Assembly: GCA_017860675.1 (NCBI GenBank)
Contig: JAGDMV010000001.1
Location: 1-29,260 of the forward strand
DNA from: Chloroflexota bacterium
GTDB lineage: Bacteria > Chloroflexota > Limnocylindria > Limnocylindrales > CSP1-4
DNA length: 29,260 bases
Reading direction: 5' to 3'
The notes below the pieces were generated by a model, which saw only the letters and a list, made by a program, of their open reading frames with translations, did not search any database and was not told where the DNA came from. The translations under genes and the position numbers were made by a program. Positions 1 to 6,717 of this stretch are shown here, one piece after another (positions within the stretch are counted from its first letter, which is position 1; every line of letters begins with the position of its first letter).

Positions 1-48
1 CGTTCGAGCGGATGAGTGGTAGCGCGGGTGGTAGCGACCCCAAACCAA

Positions 49-75
49 GACCCCCGGAGGAGTCCTCCGGGGGTC
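49..75 (-). terminator. Hairpin terminator after tRNA-Pro
   Basis: There is a perfect 12-bp inverted repeat (49-60 against 64-75) with a 3-nt loop, starting 19 nt past the 3' end of the minus-strand tRNA. On the minus strand it is followed by TTGGTTTGG, a mixed T/G run and not a pure U-tract. The stem is long enough to act as an intrinsic terminator in a GC-rich genome. The stem is seen directly; the terminating role is inferred. Confidence 0.7.
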
Positions 76-93
76 ATCTCGTGCTCAGATCGG

Positions 94-170
94 TGGTCGG
101 GGTGCCGCGATTCGAACGCGGGACCTCCTGAACCCCATTCAGGTGCGCTACCAAGCTGCGCCACACCCCG
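94..170 (-). tRNA. tRNA-Pro, anticodon GGG, CCA encoded
   Basis: A complete cloverleaf can be folded on the minus strand. The acceptor stem is CGGGGTG (164-170) with CACCCCG (98-104). The D-stem is GCGC/GCGC. The anticodon stem is CCTGA/TCAGG around the loop ATGGGGT, which gives anticodon GGG, reading CCC and CCU proline codons. The T-arm is CCGCG-TTCGAAT-CGCGG. The discriminator A and a genomically encoded CCA follow (94-97). The gene is 77 nt including CCA. A promoter lies just upstream and a strong hairpin just downstream, so it looks like a single-gene transcription unit. Confidence 0.96.
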
Positions 171-178
171 ACCCGCCG

Positions 179-207
179 AGTCTAGCAGAGGCCGATCGGC
201 CTGCCCA
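179..207 (-). promoter_or_regulatory. Promoter of tRNA-Pro
   Basis: On the minus strand there is a -35-like TGGGCA (207-202), a 17-nt spacer and a -10-like TAGACT (184-179). The -10 is preceded by TGC, which gives an extended -10. The predicted start of transcription, near 172, falls two bases before the mature 5' end of the tRNA at 170. Spacing and placement fit a housekeeping sigma promoter. The spacer contains the perfect palindrome GGCCGATCGGCC (190-201). Confidence 0.6.
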
Positions 208-279
208 GAGGCGCCCACCAGCCCGCGTCGAGCACCATAGGGGCGGCGCCAGCCCGGTTTGGCGTGCGGACTCGGCCGA

Positions 280-1011
280 TCAGCCGTCCTGCCGGCTGAG
301 CCCGTGGGCCAGCTCGGCCAGCGCCAGCGGGTCAACGATGGTGATCTCGTCGCGGCCGATCTCCACCAGGCCCTCGTCGGCGAGCTGGTGCAGGTTGCGC
401 GTCACGACCTCCCGCACCGACCCGATCGCGTCGGCCAGCTCCTGCTGTGAGGCATGCACGACGAGACGGCGTCCCGAGTCCGTCGCCGACAGCACGAGGA
501 GCTCGCGGACCAGCCGCTGCCGGACCGTCAGGAACGCCTGCAGGGAGATCTCGTCGAGCGCCCGCTGCAGCTGTCGCGTCAGCTCCTCGGCGCAGGCATG
601 GGCGACGCCCGCGTCGTCGGCCGCCATGGCCCGCAGAGTGCCGACCCGGAGTGCGATGACCAGCGAGCTCGTCATCGCCTGGATGCTCTCCGGGGCCGGC
701 CCACCGAAGACCATCATCAAGCCCGCCACGTCCCCGCTCTTCGCATAGCGGACCGTGACCTGCCGCCCGTCGGCCGACGCTAGGAAGACCCGCAGCAGGC
801 CATTGACGACGACGATCAGGCGCGGGCTCTCCTCGTGTCGGTAGAGGAGCGCGCCCGCCGGCACGTTGATGCGGATACCTTCGTGGAGCAGGCGCTGCGC
901 CGCCGGCCGTGGAAGCGCGTGCAGAAAACCCCCCTGGAGCCCTGCCAGCGCAACCTGCTCGCGCTCGCGTTCCGGTTCGTCCATCCTCGCAACCGTGTCA
1001 TTGCCCACCAC
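280..1011 (-). CDS. Crp/Fnr-family transcriptional regulator
   Basis: This 243-residue protein has an N-terminal cyclic-nucleotide-binding-like beta-roll (about 35-125), a dimerisation helix (about 135-170) and a C-terminal winged helix-turn-helix (about 185-230). The recognition helix SVREVVTR keeps the Arg-Glu-x3-Arg pattern (R200, E201, R205) that in E. coli CRP reads the GTGA half-site. The phosphate-binding cassette region (GDVAGLMMVFGGP) lacks the Arg-Ser pair that binds cAMP in CRP. There is no N-terminal cysteine cluster as in FNR, so the signal is unknown. The chosen start is GTG at 1011, because a TATCGT element sits 10 nt upstream and no Shine-Dalgarno is visible. ATG at 984 is the alternative. 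The gene is divergent from the DUF4177-repeat gene and shares with it a CRP-like operator at 1082-1095, so autoregulation is likely. Confidence 0.9.
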   Translation of the reverse strand: MVGNDTVARMDEPEREREQVALAGLQGGFLHALPRPAAQRLLHEGIRINVPAGALLYRHEESPRLIVVVNGLLRVFLASADGRQVTVRYAKSGDVAGLMMVFGGPAPESIQAMTSSLVIALRVGTLRAMAADDAGVAHACAEELTRQLQRALDEISLQAFLTVRQRLVRELLVLSATDSGRRLVVHASQQELADAIGSVREVVTRNLHQLADEGLVEIGRDEITIVDPLALAELAHGLSRQDG

Positions 1012-1021
1012 GGCCGACTCG

Positions 1022-1027
1022 ACGATA
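1022..1027 (-). promoter_or_regulatory. -10-like element, possible leaderless start of the Crp-like gene
   Basis: TATCGT on the minus strand ends 10 nt before the GTG start at 1011, and no Shine-Dalgarno lies between. The spacing would put the transcription start at or beside the start codon. The same arrangement is seen for ispH and cmk in this window. No convincing -35 hexamer is visible. Confidence 0.35.
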
Positions 1028-1081
1028 ACCCGCCATCAGCGCCGATCCTAGGGCCGGATGGGTCGATCGATCAGGCCGGGC

Positions 1082-1095
1082 GTGACCTTCGTCAC
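1082..1095. promoter_or_regulatory. CRP-type operator (GTGA-N6-TCAC)
   Basis: A perfect inverted repeat GTGAC-cttc-GTCAC contains the core GTGA-N6-TCAC, which is the half-site sequence and spacing bound by E. coli CRP. It lies between a Crp/Fnr-family gene, whose recognition helix has the matching Arg-Glu-x3-Arg residues, and the divergent gene at 1204. The centre is about 78 bp before the regulator's start codon and about 115 bp before the divergent gene. The palindrome is seen directly; its binding partner is inferred. Confidence 0.5.
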
Positions 1096-1114
1096 CTTCG
1101 CGGACGACCATGAT

Positions 1115-1138
1115 CACCGACAGCGGCCTGTCGCGGTG
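1115..1138. repeat. Second inverted repeat in the divergent intergenic region
   Basis: CGACAG-cggc-CTGTCG (1118-1133) is a perfect 6-bp inverted repeat with a 4-nt spacer. It is flanked by CACCG (1115-1119) and CGGTG (1134-1138), which could extend the pairing around a 2-nt bulge. It lies 20 bp from the GTGA-N6-TCAC site and 66 bp before the plus-strand gene. It could be a second protein-binding site or a 5'-UTR hairpin. Confidence 0.3.
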
Positions 1139-1203
1139 GCACCCTGGGGCCATCGGACCGCGGAAGGGCCGCGGTGCGACCAGCAGAAGGGCCAGGGACG
1201 AAG

Positions 1204-1719
1204 ATGGCCACCGAGACCGCCACGGCGACCCGCACCGAGTACCGCCTGGAGCACCTGCCCGTCGAGGAGTACCACCCGGAGGTGAACCTGGCGAAGATCG
1301 TCGAGCTGCTCAACGACCTCGGCCGGCAAGGCTGGCGCGTCGCAGCGGTCGACCTGAGCACCGAGCCCGAGCACAAGCCCGCCGGGGCACCCGAGACGAC
1401 GCTCCCCGTCCTCCTCGAGCGGCCGGTCGACTGGAAGCGGTCGATCGAGTACCGGATCGAACGGATCCCCTTCCAGGACCTGCCGGAGCCGCACTGGGAG
1501 GAGCTGATGGGACGCCTCGCTGAGCTGGACCGAGACGGCTGGGTCGTGATGAGCGTCGATCTCACCTACCATCCGGCTCACTACAAGCCGGGCAACCCGT
1601 GGGCCCTCTACGGGCTCGAGTCCAAGTTCGCCGTGCCCGTCGACACGGACTTGGTCAAGGAGGCCGAGGTCGAGGTGAAGCCGGATCCCGTCTCGGTGCT
1701 GCTCGGCCGGGAGGTCTGA
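1204..1719 (+). CDS. Protein with two DUF4177-like repeats
   Basis: This is the only clear plus-strand protein gene in the window. The 171-residue product consists of two copies of one module, at about residues 13-51 and 83-120. Each copy starts Y-R-(L/I)-E-(H/R)-(L/I)-P, continues with an amphipathic helix and ends with D/Q-G-W-x-V-x-x-V-D-L, the pattern of small DUF4177-like domains. There is no signal peptide or membrane segment, so it is probably cytosolic. The ATG at 1204 is chosen because AGGGACGA lies just upstream; an in-frame start at 1174 has no such support. The function of the family is not established. Its divergent pairing with a Crp-type regulator and the operator between them suggests that this regulator controls it. 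Confidence 0.75.
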   Translation: MATETATATRTEYRLEHLPVEEYHPEVNLAKIVELLNDLGRQGWRVAAVDLSTEPEHKPAGAPETTLPVLLERPVDWKRSIEYRIERIPFQDLPEPHWEELMGRLAELDRDGWVVMSVDLTYHPAHYKPGNPWALYGLESKFAVPVDTDLVKEAEVEVKPDPVSVLLGREV

Positions 1720-1753
1720 ACCCGCGTACGCCGGCACAGTGGCAACCCGAAGC

Positions 1754-1782
1754 GTGGAGCCCGGCCCGCAGCCGGGCTCCAC
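1754..1782. terminator. Bidirectional hairpin between convergent genes
   Basis: A perfect 12-bp stem (1754-1765 with 1771-1782) and a 5-nt loop lie between the stop of the DUF4177-repeat gene (1719) and the stop of der (1786), which converge here. No U-tract follows on either strand, as is common in very GC-rich genomes. Placement and symmetry support a shared terminator. Confidence 0.65.
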
Positions 1783-1785
1783 CGT

Positions 1786-3288
1786 TCAGTCGCGCCGGCC
1801 GCCCACGCGCGAGCCGCCCGCACCCCGACGTGCTCCACCCCGGCGAGGCCGCTCGGCACCCCGGTTGCGGAACACCAGCCGGATCGGCGTGCCCATGAAC
1901 CCGGCCGCGTCGCGGATCCGGTTCTCCAGGTACCGGCGGTAGCTGAAGTGGATAGCCGACGCGTCGTTGGCGAAGAAGACGAACGTCGGCGGGGCGACCC
2001 CGGCCTGGGTCGCGAAGTAGAGCCTGGGCCGCCGGGTGCGGACCGCGGGCGGTGGCTGCCGGGCGACGGCATCGGCCAGGATCCGGTTGAGCTCGCCGGT
2101 GGGGATCCGCCGCCGGCGCTCGCCCCACACGTCGACGGCCAGCTCGAGAACACGGTCGGCCCGCTGGCCCGTCTTGGCGCTCAGCGAGACGACCGGGGCG
2201 AAGTCGAGGAACGGGACCTCCCGCCGGATCCAGCCCACGTAGCGGTCGAAGCTGCGGTCGGTCTTGCCCTCGACAAGGTCCCACTTGTTGATGGCGAGAA
2301 CGATCCCCTTGCCCGCCTCGACCGCGTAGCCGGCCACGTGCGCGTCCTGGGCCGTCAGGCCCTCGACCGCATCGATCACCAGCACGGCGACATCCGCCCG
2401 GTCGATCGCCTTGAGCGCACGGAGGGTGGACCAGCGGTCCTCGGCCGGGCCCGAGGCGACCTTGCCACGGCGGCGGATACCGGCCGTGTCGACCAGCACC
2501 ACCTCGCCCTGCCCGTAGCCGAGGCGGGTGTCGATCGCGTCGCGTGTCGTCCCGGGGATCGGCGAGACGATCGCGCGCTGGTGGCCGACCAGGGTGTTGA
2601 GGAGGCTCGACTTGCCGACGTTCGGCCGCCCGACCAGGGCGATCGTGACCGGGCCCGGCTGCGCCTCGTCCACCCAGGCCGCCGGCTCGTCGGGCTCGAC
2701 GCCGGCCGCCAGCTCGTCGGCGATCAGCGCGGCTTCGCGCTCCTCGGCGGCCGTGCGGGCACGGCGGGCTGCCTCGTCGGCCGACTCGGGCGGCAACGCG
2801 GCCACGATCGCGTCGAGCATGTCGGCAACGCCCCGGCCGTGGAGCGCGGAGATCGCCCAGGTCTCGGACCAGCCGAGCGACCAGAACTCGGCCGCGTCGA
2901 GCTCCCGCCGGGCGTTGTCGGCCTTGTTGGCTGCCACGAACACGGGCGCCGAGGCGCTGCGCAGGACCCCGGCGGCCTCCTCGTCGGCGGGGGTGAGGCC
3001 TGCCGCCGCGTCGACCACGAAGACGATGGCGTCGGCCTCGGCGATCGCGATCCGGGCCTGCTCCTGGACGCCGGTCTCGATCGAGTCGCCCGGCTCGATC
3101 TCGAGGCCGCCCGTGTCCACGACCAGGAAGCGGCGCCCGTTCCACTCCGCGTCGGCGTAGATCCGGTCGCGCGTCGTCCGGGCCTGGTCTTCCACGATCG
3201 CCGTGCGCGCGCCCACGAGCCGGTTGAACAGGGTGCTCTTGCCGACATTGGGCCGGCCGACGATGGCGATCACCGGCAGGGTTGCCAC
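1786..3288 (-). CDS. der: Ribosome-assembly GTPase Der (EngA)
   Basis: Der has two GTPase domains in tandem and acts in maturation of the 50S ribosomal subunit. The first domain has GRPNVGKST (11-19), DTGG (58-61) and NKAD (121-124). The second has GRPNVGKSS (220-228), DTAG (267-270) and NKWD (334-337). A KH-like C-terminal domain follows (about 390-475). The linker between the GTPases (about 165-212) is long and charged, and the last 25 residues are Arg/Gly-rich, a basic tail plausible for RNA contact. The protein is 500 residues, slightly longer than usual. The GTG start at 3288 places the first G-box at the normal distance; an upstream extension of the frame would run into ispH. It begins 7 nt after the ispH stop, so the two are probably co-transcribed. 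Confidence 0.97.
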   Translation of the reverse strand: MATLPVIAIVGRPNVGKSTLFNRLVGARTAIVEDQARTTRDRIYADAEWNGRRFLVVDTGGLEIEPGDSIETGVQEQARIAIAEADAIVFVVDAAAGLTPADEEAAGVLRSASAPVFVAANKADNARRELDAAEFWSLGWSETWAISALHGRGVADMLDAIVAALPPESADEAARRARTAAEEREAALIADELAAGVEPDEPAAWVDEAQPGPVTIALVGRPNVGKSSLLNTLVGHQRAIVSPIPGTTRDAIDTRLGYGQGEVVLVDTAGIRRRGKVASGPAEDRWSTLRALKAIDRADVAVLVIDAVEGLTAQDAHVAGYAVEAGKGIVLAINKWDLVEGKTDRSFDRYVGWIRREVPFLDFAPVVSLSAKTGQRADRVLELAVDVWGERRRRIPTGELNRILADAVARQPPPAVRTRRPRLYFATQAGVAPPTFVFFANDASAIHFSYRRYLENRIRDAAGFMGTPIRLVFRNRGAERPRRGGARRGAGGSRVGGRRD

Positions 3289-3295
3289 GCCGAGC

Positions 3296-4249
3296 TCAGT
3301 GCGCCGCGGCCGGCAGGGAGGTCGTCCGGCCGGCGGCCGTGGCCGCCTCCTCCAGGGCGGCATCGGCGAGGGTGCGCGCCCGGGCCGCGCTCTCCGGCGT
3401 GCCCGCGATCTCCAGCACCCGGGCAGCCACCGCCCGGAGGTCCTCGATCGGGGTGGAGGTCCCGCCGGTCACGCCGACGGTCTCGGCGTCGCCGAAGACG
3501 GCCGGATCGCCGAGGTCGATGGCGCCCTCGACCTGGAGCACCGGCGTACCGACGATCTGGCAGAGGCGGGTCAGCTCGCGGGTGTTGGCCGAATGGCGCC
3601 CGCCGACCACCACCATGAAGTCGACGGCCCGGGCAGCCTCGACCGTGTCCTCCTGGCGGCGGATCGTCACCGGGCAGATGGTGTTGACGATCTTGAGCTC
3701 GTACGCGCGCGAGGTCATCAGGGCGGCCAGCCGCTCGAACTTCCAGGGAGGCTGGGTCGACTGCGTGATCAGTGCCATGCGCCTGCGGCGCGGGATGCGC
3801 TCCCACTCTTCCTCGTCGTCGACCACGATCGCGTCCGGGGCGAACCCGAGCAGGCCGACGACCTCGGGGTGATTCCGGGTCCCGAGCAGGACGATGGTGT
3901 AGCCCTCGTGCACCAGCTCGGCCAGGCGCTTCTGCTCTGCGATGACCCACGAGCAGGTGCCGTCGACCACGTCGAGCTGGCGGGCGGATGCGTCCGCCCG
4001 CACAGCGGGGGTGACCCCATGGGCCCGGATGACGACGGTGGCGCCCGCCTCGGCCTCGTCCAGGCTGGCGATCGGCCGGACGCCGCGCGACTCGAGGTCG
4101 TGGATCACGCCCTCGTTGTGGACAACCTGGCCGAGGGTATGCGTGCGCCGGCCGGCGTCGGCGGCCTCCTTGGCCTTGTCGACGGCCTCGCGCACCCCGT
4201 AGCAGAACCCCGTCCGGCGGGTGATCCGGACGTCACTGACGTTCCCCAT
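3296..4249 (-). CDS. ispH: 4-hydroxy-3-methylbut-2-enyl diphosphate reductase IspH (LytB)
   Basis: IspH is the last enzyme of the MEP pathway and makes IPP and DMAPP from HMBPP with a [4Fe-4S] cluster. The three cluster cysteines are visible: C16 (TGFCYGV), C99 (DGTCSWV) and C192 (NTICPVT). Substrate-pocket residues are also present: VVHNEGV, RAHGV, NHPEV, the TQST stretch, and GGRHSANT with S220 and N222. The second cysteine is followed by Ser where TCP is common; the cysteine itself is kept. At 317 residues the length is normal. It heads an ispH-der unit. There is no Shine-Dalgarno, but CATAAT lies 9 nt before the ATG. Dxs, the first enzyme of the same pathway, is also in this window (14988-17057). 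Confidence 0.97.
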   Translation of the reverse strand: MGNVSDVRITRRTGFCYGVREAVDKAKEAADAGRRTHTLGQVVHNEGVIHDLESRGVRPIASLDEAEAGATVVIRAHGVTPAVRADASARQLDVVDGTCSWVIAEQKRLAELVHEGYTIVLLGTRNHPEVVGLLGFAPDAIVVDDEEEWERIPRRRRMALITQSTQPPWKFERLAALMTSRAYELKIVNTICPVTIRRQEDTVEAARAVDFMVVVGGRHSANTRELTRLCQIVGTPVLQVEGAIDLGDPAVFGDAETVGVTGGTSTPIEDLRAVAARVLEIAGTPESAARARTLADAALEEAATAAGRTTSLPAAAH

Positions 4250-4258
4250 CGCCGGGCG

Positions 4259-4264
4259 ATTATG
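4259..4264 (-). promoter_or_regulatory. -10-like element before ispH, possible leaderless transcript
   Basis: CATAAT (5 of 6 matches to TATAAT) on the minus strand ends 9 nt before the ispH ATG, with no Shine-Dalgarno between. This spacing would make the mRNA start at or within a few bases of the start codon. There is no clear -35 hexamer. Confidence 0.45.
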
Positions 4265-4283
4265 GCACGCGACCCCGTTCGCA

Positions 4284-4310
4284 CCGCCCGGAGGGCCCCG
4301 GCCTGGGCGG
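4284..4310 (-). terminator. Possible terminator hairpin after plsC
   Basis: CCGCCC (4284-4289) pairs with GGGCGG (4305-4310) around a GC-rich 15-nt interior that can itself pair in part (GGCC/GGCC). It starts about 12 nt after the plsC stop and lies before the ispH -10 element. The stem is short, there is no U-tract, and such inverted repeats are frequent by chance at this base composition. Confidence 0.3.
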
Positions 4311-4321
4311 GGGCGGCTCGC

Positions 4322-5086
4322 CTACTGGTTCGCCGGCGAGCTCGCAGTGGAGGGCAGCCCGGCACCGTAGACGCCGCGGCTGTCCTCCGGCAGGAGCCGG
4401 GCGATCTGGGTCATCAGCCGCTCGGTGACCTCCTCGAGCGTCTCCTTCCGGCCGTCGGCCAGCACCTGCCGCTCGACGCGGAATGGCTCGCCGACCCGCA
4501 GCGTCACCCGCCCGCCGACGCGCCAGAGCGTCCGTCCGCGCGGCCAGAGCCAATGGGTGCCGACACACCCCACCGGCAGCACCGCCGCCCCCGTGCGCAG
4601 GGCGAGCAGGGCGACGCCTTCCTTGGCAGCCTGGAGCCGTCCGTCCTGGCTGCGGGTCCCCTCGGGGAACGCGCCGAGCACGCGGCCGTCGTCCAGGACG
4701 CGCCGGGCCAGGCGGAAGGCCTCCGTGTCGGCGGACCCGCGCCGGATTCCGAACGCCCCGATTCGCTTGAAGAACCAGCCGGGGACGGTGGGGTCGATCA
4801 GCTCGGCCTTGGCCATCCAGTGGACCGGCCTGCCGAGGGCCGGAACCAGCCAGCAGTGAATCAGCGGCGGGTCGGCATGGGAGGCGTGGTTCGAGGCGAT
4901 GATGAGTGCGCCCTCGCGCGGGACGTGCTCGAGGCCTTCGACACGCACGCGGGTGAAGCAGCGAAACATCACCCGACCGAAGGCGCACGAGGCGCGGATC
5001 AGCCAGGGCAGCCGGTCGGGCGGCAGGGCGAACGCTTCCTCTTCGGCCGTTGACCGGTGGCGCCGGGCGCCCGGCTCGCTGGTCAT
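4322..5086 (-). CDS. plsC: 1-acyl-sn-glycerol-3-phosphate acyltransferase (PlsC family)
   Basis: This protein belongs to the glycerolipid acyltransferase family, which adds the second acyl chain to lysophosphatidate to make phosphatidate at the membrane. The catalytic HX4D box is in NHASHAD (H67, D72). The acyl-acceptor motif FPEGTRS is at 140-146, and the PVG block is at about 176. A hydrophobic stretch around 26-44 could associate with the membrane. The length of 254 residues is typical. The ATG overlaps the cmk stop as ATGA (5083-5086), and GGGGAGGGG just upstream is a strong ribosome-binding site. It is co-transcribed with cmk; a cmk-plsC pairing is common in bacteria. Confidence 0.93.
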   Translation of the reverse strand: MTSEPGARRHRSTAEEEAFALPPDRLPWLIRASCAFGRVMFRCFTRVRVEGLEHVPREGALIIASNHASHADPPLIHCWLVPALGRPVHWMAKAELIDPTVPGWFFKRIGAFGIRRGSADTEAFRLARRVLDDGRVLGAFPEGTRSQDGRLQAAKEGVALLALRTGAAVLPVGCVGTHWLWPRGRTLWRVGGRVTLRVGEPFRVERQVLADGRKETLEEVTERLMTQIARLLPEDSRGVYGAGLPSTASSPANQ

Positions 5087-5781
5087 CTGCTCCCCTCCCC
5101 TGCCGGTGCCGCGGCATGGACGATCGCCAGCACGGCCTCCACGGTCTGCTCGAAGTCGAGCGAGTCGGTGACGACGATGGAAGCGTCGGGAGCGGGCCGG
5201 GCCGGGGCCGCGGCGCGGCCCGTGTCGGTCGCGTCGCGCCTCCGGAGGTCGGCCAGGATCCGCTCGGCCGCCGGGCTTCCCGGCGCATGGCCGCGCTCCC
5301 TCGCCCGGCGCGCAGCGCGCGCCTCGGTCGAGGCGTCCAGCCAGATCTTCCGGTCGGCCGCGGGCAGGACCACGGTGCCGATGTCACGTCCCGCCAGGAC
5401 GATCCCGCCGCCCTCCGCGTAGGCCCGCTGGCGCGGGAGCAGGGCGGCGCGGACCACCGGCTGACGGGCGACCTCGGGCACCCGTCGCTCGACCGCGGCG
5501 GTCTGGATCTCTGTGGCGACCTCGCGCCCGTCCACGAAGACGCGGGTCAGCCGGCCGCGGTCGTCAGGGACCAGGTCGACCTCGGCCACGAGCGCGGCCA
5601 CCGCCGGCCCGTCGGCCGGGTCGATCGCTCGCTGGAGCGCCAGCCAGGTGACCGCGCGGTACAGCAGACCGGTGTCGAGGAAGCGGTAGCCGAGCCGGGC
5701 TGCCACCGCGGCACCGACGGAGCTCTTGCCCGACGAGGCAGGGCCGTCGATGGCGATGACGAGCGGGTGCCGGTCAGTCAC
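5083..5781 (-). CDS. cmk: Cytidylate kinase
   Basis: Cmk phosphorylates CMP and dCMP to the diphosphates in pyrimidine salvage and in recycling of CMP from lipid synthesis. The P-loop GPASSGKSS starts at residue 13. It is followed by the FLDTGLLYRAV segment that binds the nucleobase, GRDIGTVVLP, and the lid region with ARRARERG. The length of 232 residues is normal. The start is GTG at 5781, without a Shine-Dalgarno; a TATGAT box ends 9 nt upstream, which suggests a leaderless transcript beginning here. The plsC start overlaps its stop by 4 nt. The rluB stop is 39 nt upstream, so cmk may have its own promoter and also be read through from rluB. Confidence 0.95.
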   Translation of the reverse strand: MTDRHPLVIAIDGPASSGKSSVGAAVAARLGYRFLDTGLLYRAVTWLALQRAIDPADGPAVAALVAEVDLVPDDRGRLTRVFVDGREVATEIQTAAVERRVPEVARQPVVRAALLPRQRAYAEGGGIVLAGRDIGTVVLPAADRKIWLDASTEARAARRARERGHAPGSPAAERILADLRRRDATDTGRAAAPARPAPDASIVVTDSLDFEQTVEAVLAIVHAAAPAGEGSR

Positions 5782-5790
5782 GGTGGGCCG

Positions 5791-5796
5791 ATCATA
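5791..5796 (-). promoter_or_regulatory. -10-like element before cmk, possible leaderless transcript
   Basis: TATGAT (5 of 6 matches to TATAAT) on the minus strand ends 9 nt before the cmk GTG, in the 39-nt gap after rluB. No Shine-Dalgarno lies between. The spacing is identical to that of the CATAAT element before ispH. There is no clear -35 hexamer. Confidence 0.45.
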
Positions 5797-5820
5797 CGGG
5801 CTGGCCCGTCGTCCGGATGC

Positions 5821-6717
5821 TCACCCGTGCGGGCGAGGGCGGCCGGATGCCCGCCTCGACGCGCGCGGGCGTTCGGCGGCGACGACAGTCGCCGACGAGC
5901 CACCGGCAGGAGCCCCTGTCATCGACCGTGTCCCCGCCGGCACCCGTGACGGGCTCCCGGCGAGACGCTCCACCTCGATCGTCGTCAGCTCGCGGACGGC
6001 GCCCGACTCGAGGTCGTCGAGCCGGACCGTCCCGATCCTCACGCGCACCAGCCGCGCGACCGGGGCACCGACGGCGGCGAGCATCCGCCGAACCTGGCGC
6101 TTCCAGCCCTGGGCCAGGACGAGCCGGTACCAGGCCAGCCCGGGCGCCGGCAGTGGGTCGAGCAGCTCGCCGAGGCGGACCGTCTCGGTCGCTGCCTGGT
6201 GCCTGATGGAGATCACCCTGGCCAGGCCTTCCTCGAGGCGGACCCCGGCGGCGAGCGCGTCCAGGGCCTCCCGGGCGAGCGGCCGGGTCACGGCGACCGC
6301 GTATTCGCGCTCGACGCCGCCGCGCGGGTGGATCACCCGGTCGGCCCAGGGGCCGTCGTTGGTCAGCAGCAGCAGGCCCTCGGAGTCGCGATCGAGCCGG
6401 CCGACCGGGTACAGCCTGGTCGCCGGTGGCACGAGGCCCGGCGGCACGAGATCGAGGACGGTCCGTGCGGCATGCCGGTCGGCGACCGTCGCGGTGACCC
6501 CGGCCGGCTTGTGGAGCGCGAGGTGGACGAGCGCCTGGGCGGGCCCGACGGGCCGTCCGTCCACGGCCACCACGCTCTGCACCGGGTCGGCGCGCTCGCC
6601 CAGGGACGCAGGCCGGCCGTCGATCGTGACCCGCCCGGCGGCCACGAGCTCGTCGGCGCCGCGGCGCGAGGCGATGCCGGCAGCCGCCAGGATCCGGCTG
6701 ATCCGTTCCTCAGGCAT
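5821..6717 (-). CDS. rluB: RluB-type rRNA pseudouridine synthase
   Basis: This is an RsuA/RluB-family pseudouridine synthase. Family members modify 23S rRNA (or 16S in the case of RsuA). An S4 RNA-binding domain (about 3-50) begins with ERISRILAAAGIASRR, followed by the catalytic domain with GRLDRDSEGLLLLTNDG, where D109 is the expected catalytic aspartate. The C-terminal tail (about 240-298) is Arg/Ala-rich and probably disordered. The ATG at 6717 is chosen because the S4 domain starts immediately after it and the gene then overlaps the scpB stop by 8 nt. A longer in-frame reading to 6804 would encode unconserved sequence within scpB. A location beside scpAB is the classical context for RluB rather than RsuA. 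Confidence 0.92.
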   Translation of the reverse strand: MPEERISRILAAAGIASRRGADELVAAGRVTIDGRPASLGERADPVQSVVAVDGRPVGPAQALVHLALHKPAGVTATVADRHAARTVLDLVPPGLVPPATRLYPVGRLDRDSEGLLLLTNDGPWADRVIHPRGGVEREYAVAVTRPLAREALDALAAGVRLEEGLARVISIRHQAATETVRLGELLDPLPAPGLAWYRLVLAQGWKRQVRRMLAAVGAPVARLVRVRIGTVRLDDLESGAVRELTTIEVERLAGSPSRVPAGTRSMTGAPAGGSSATVVAAERPRASRRASGRPRPHG

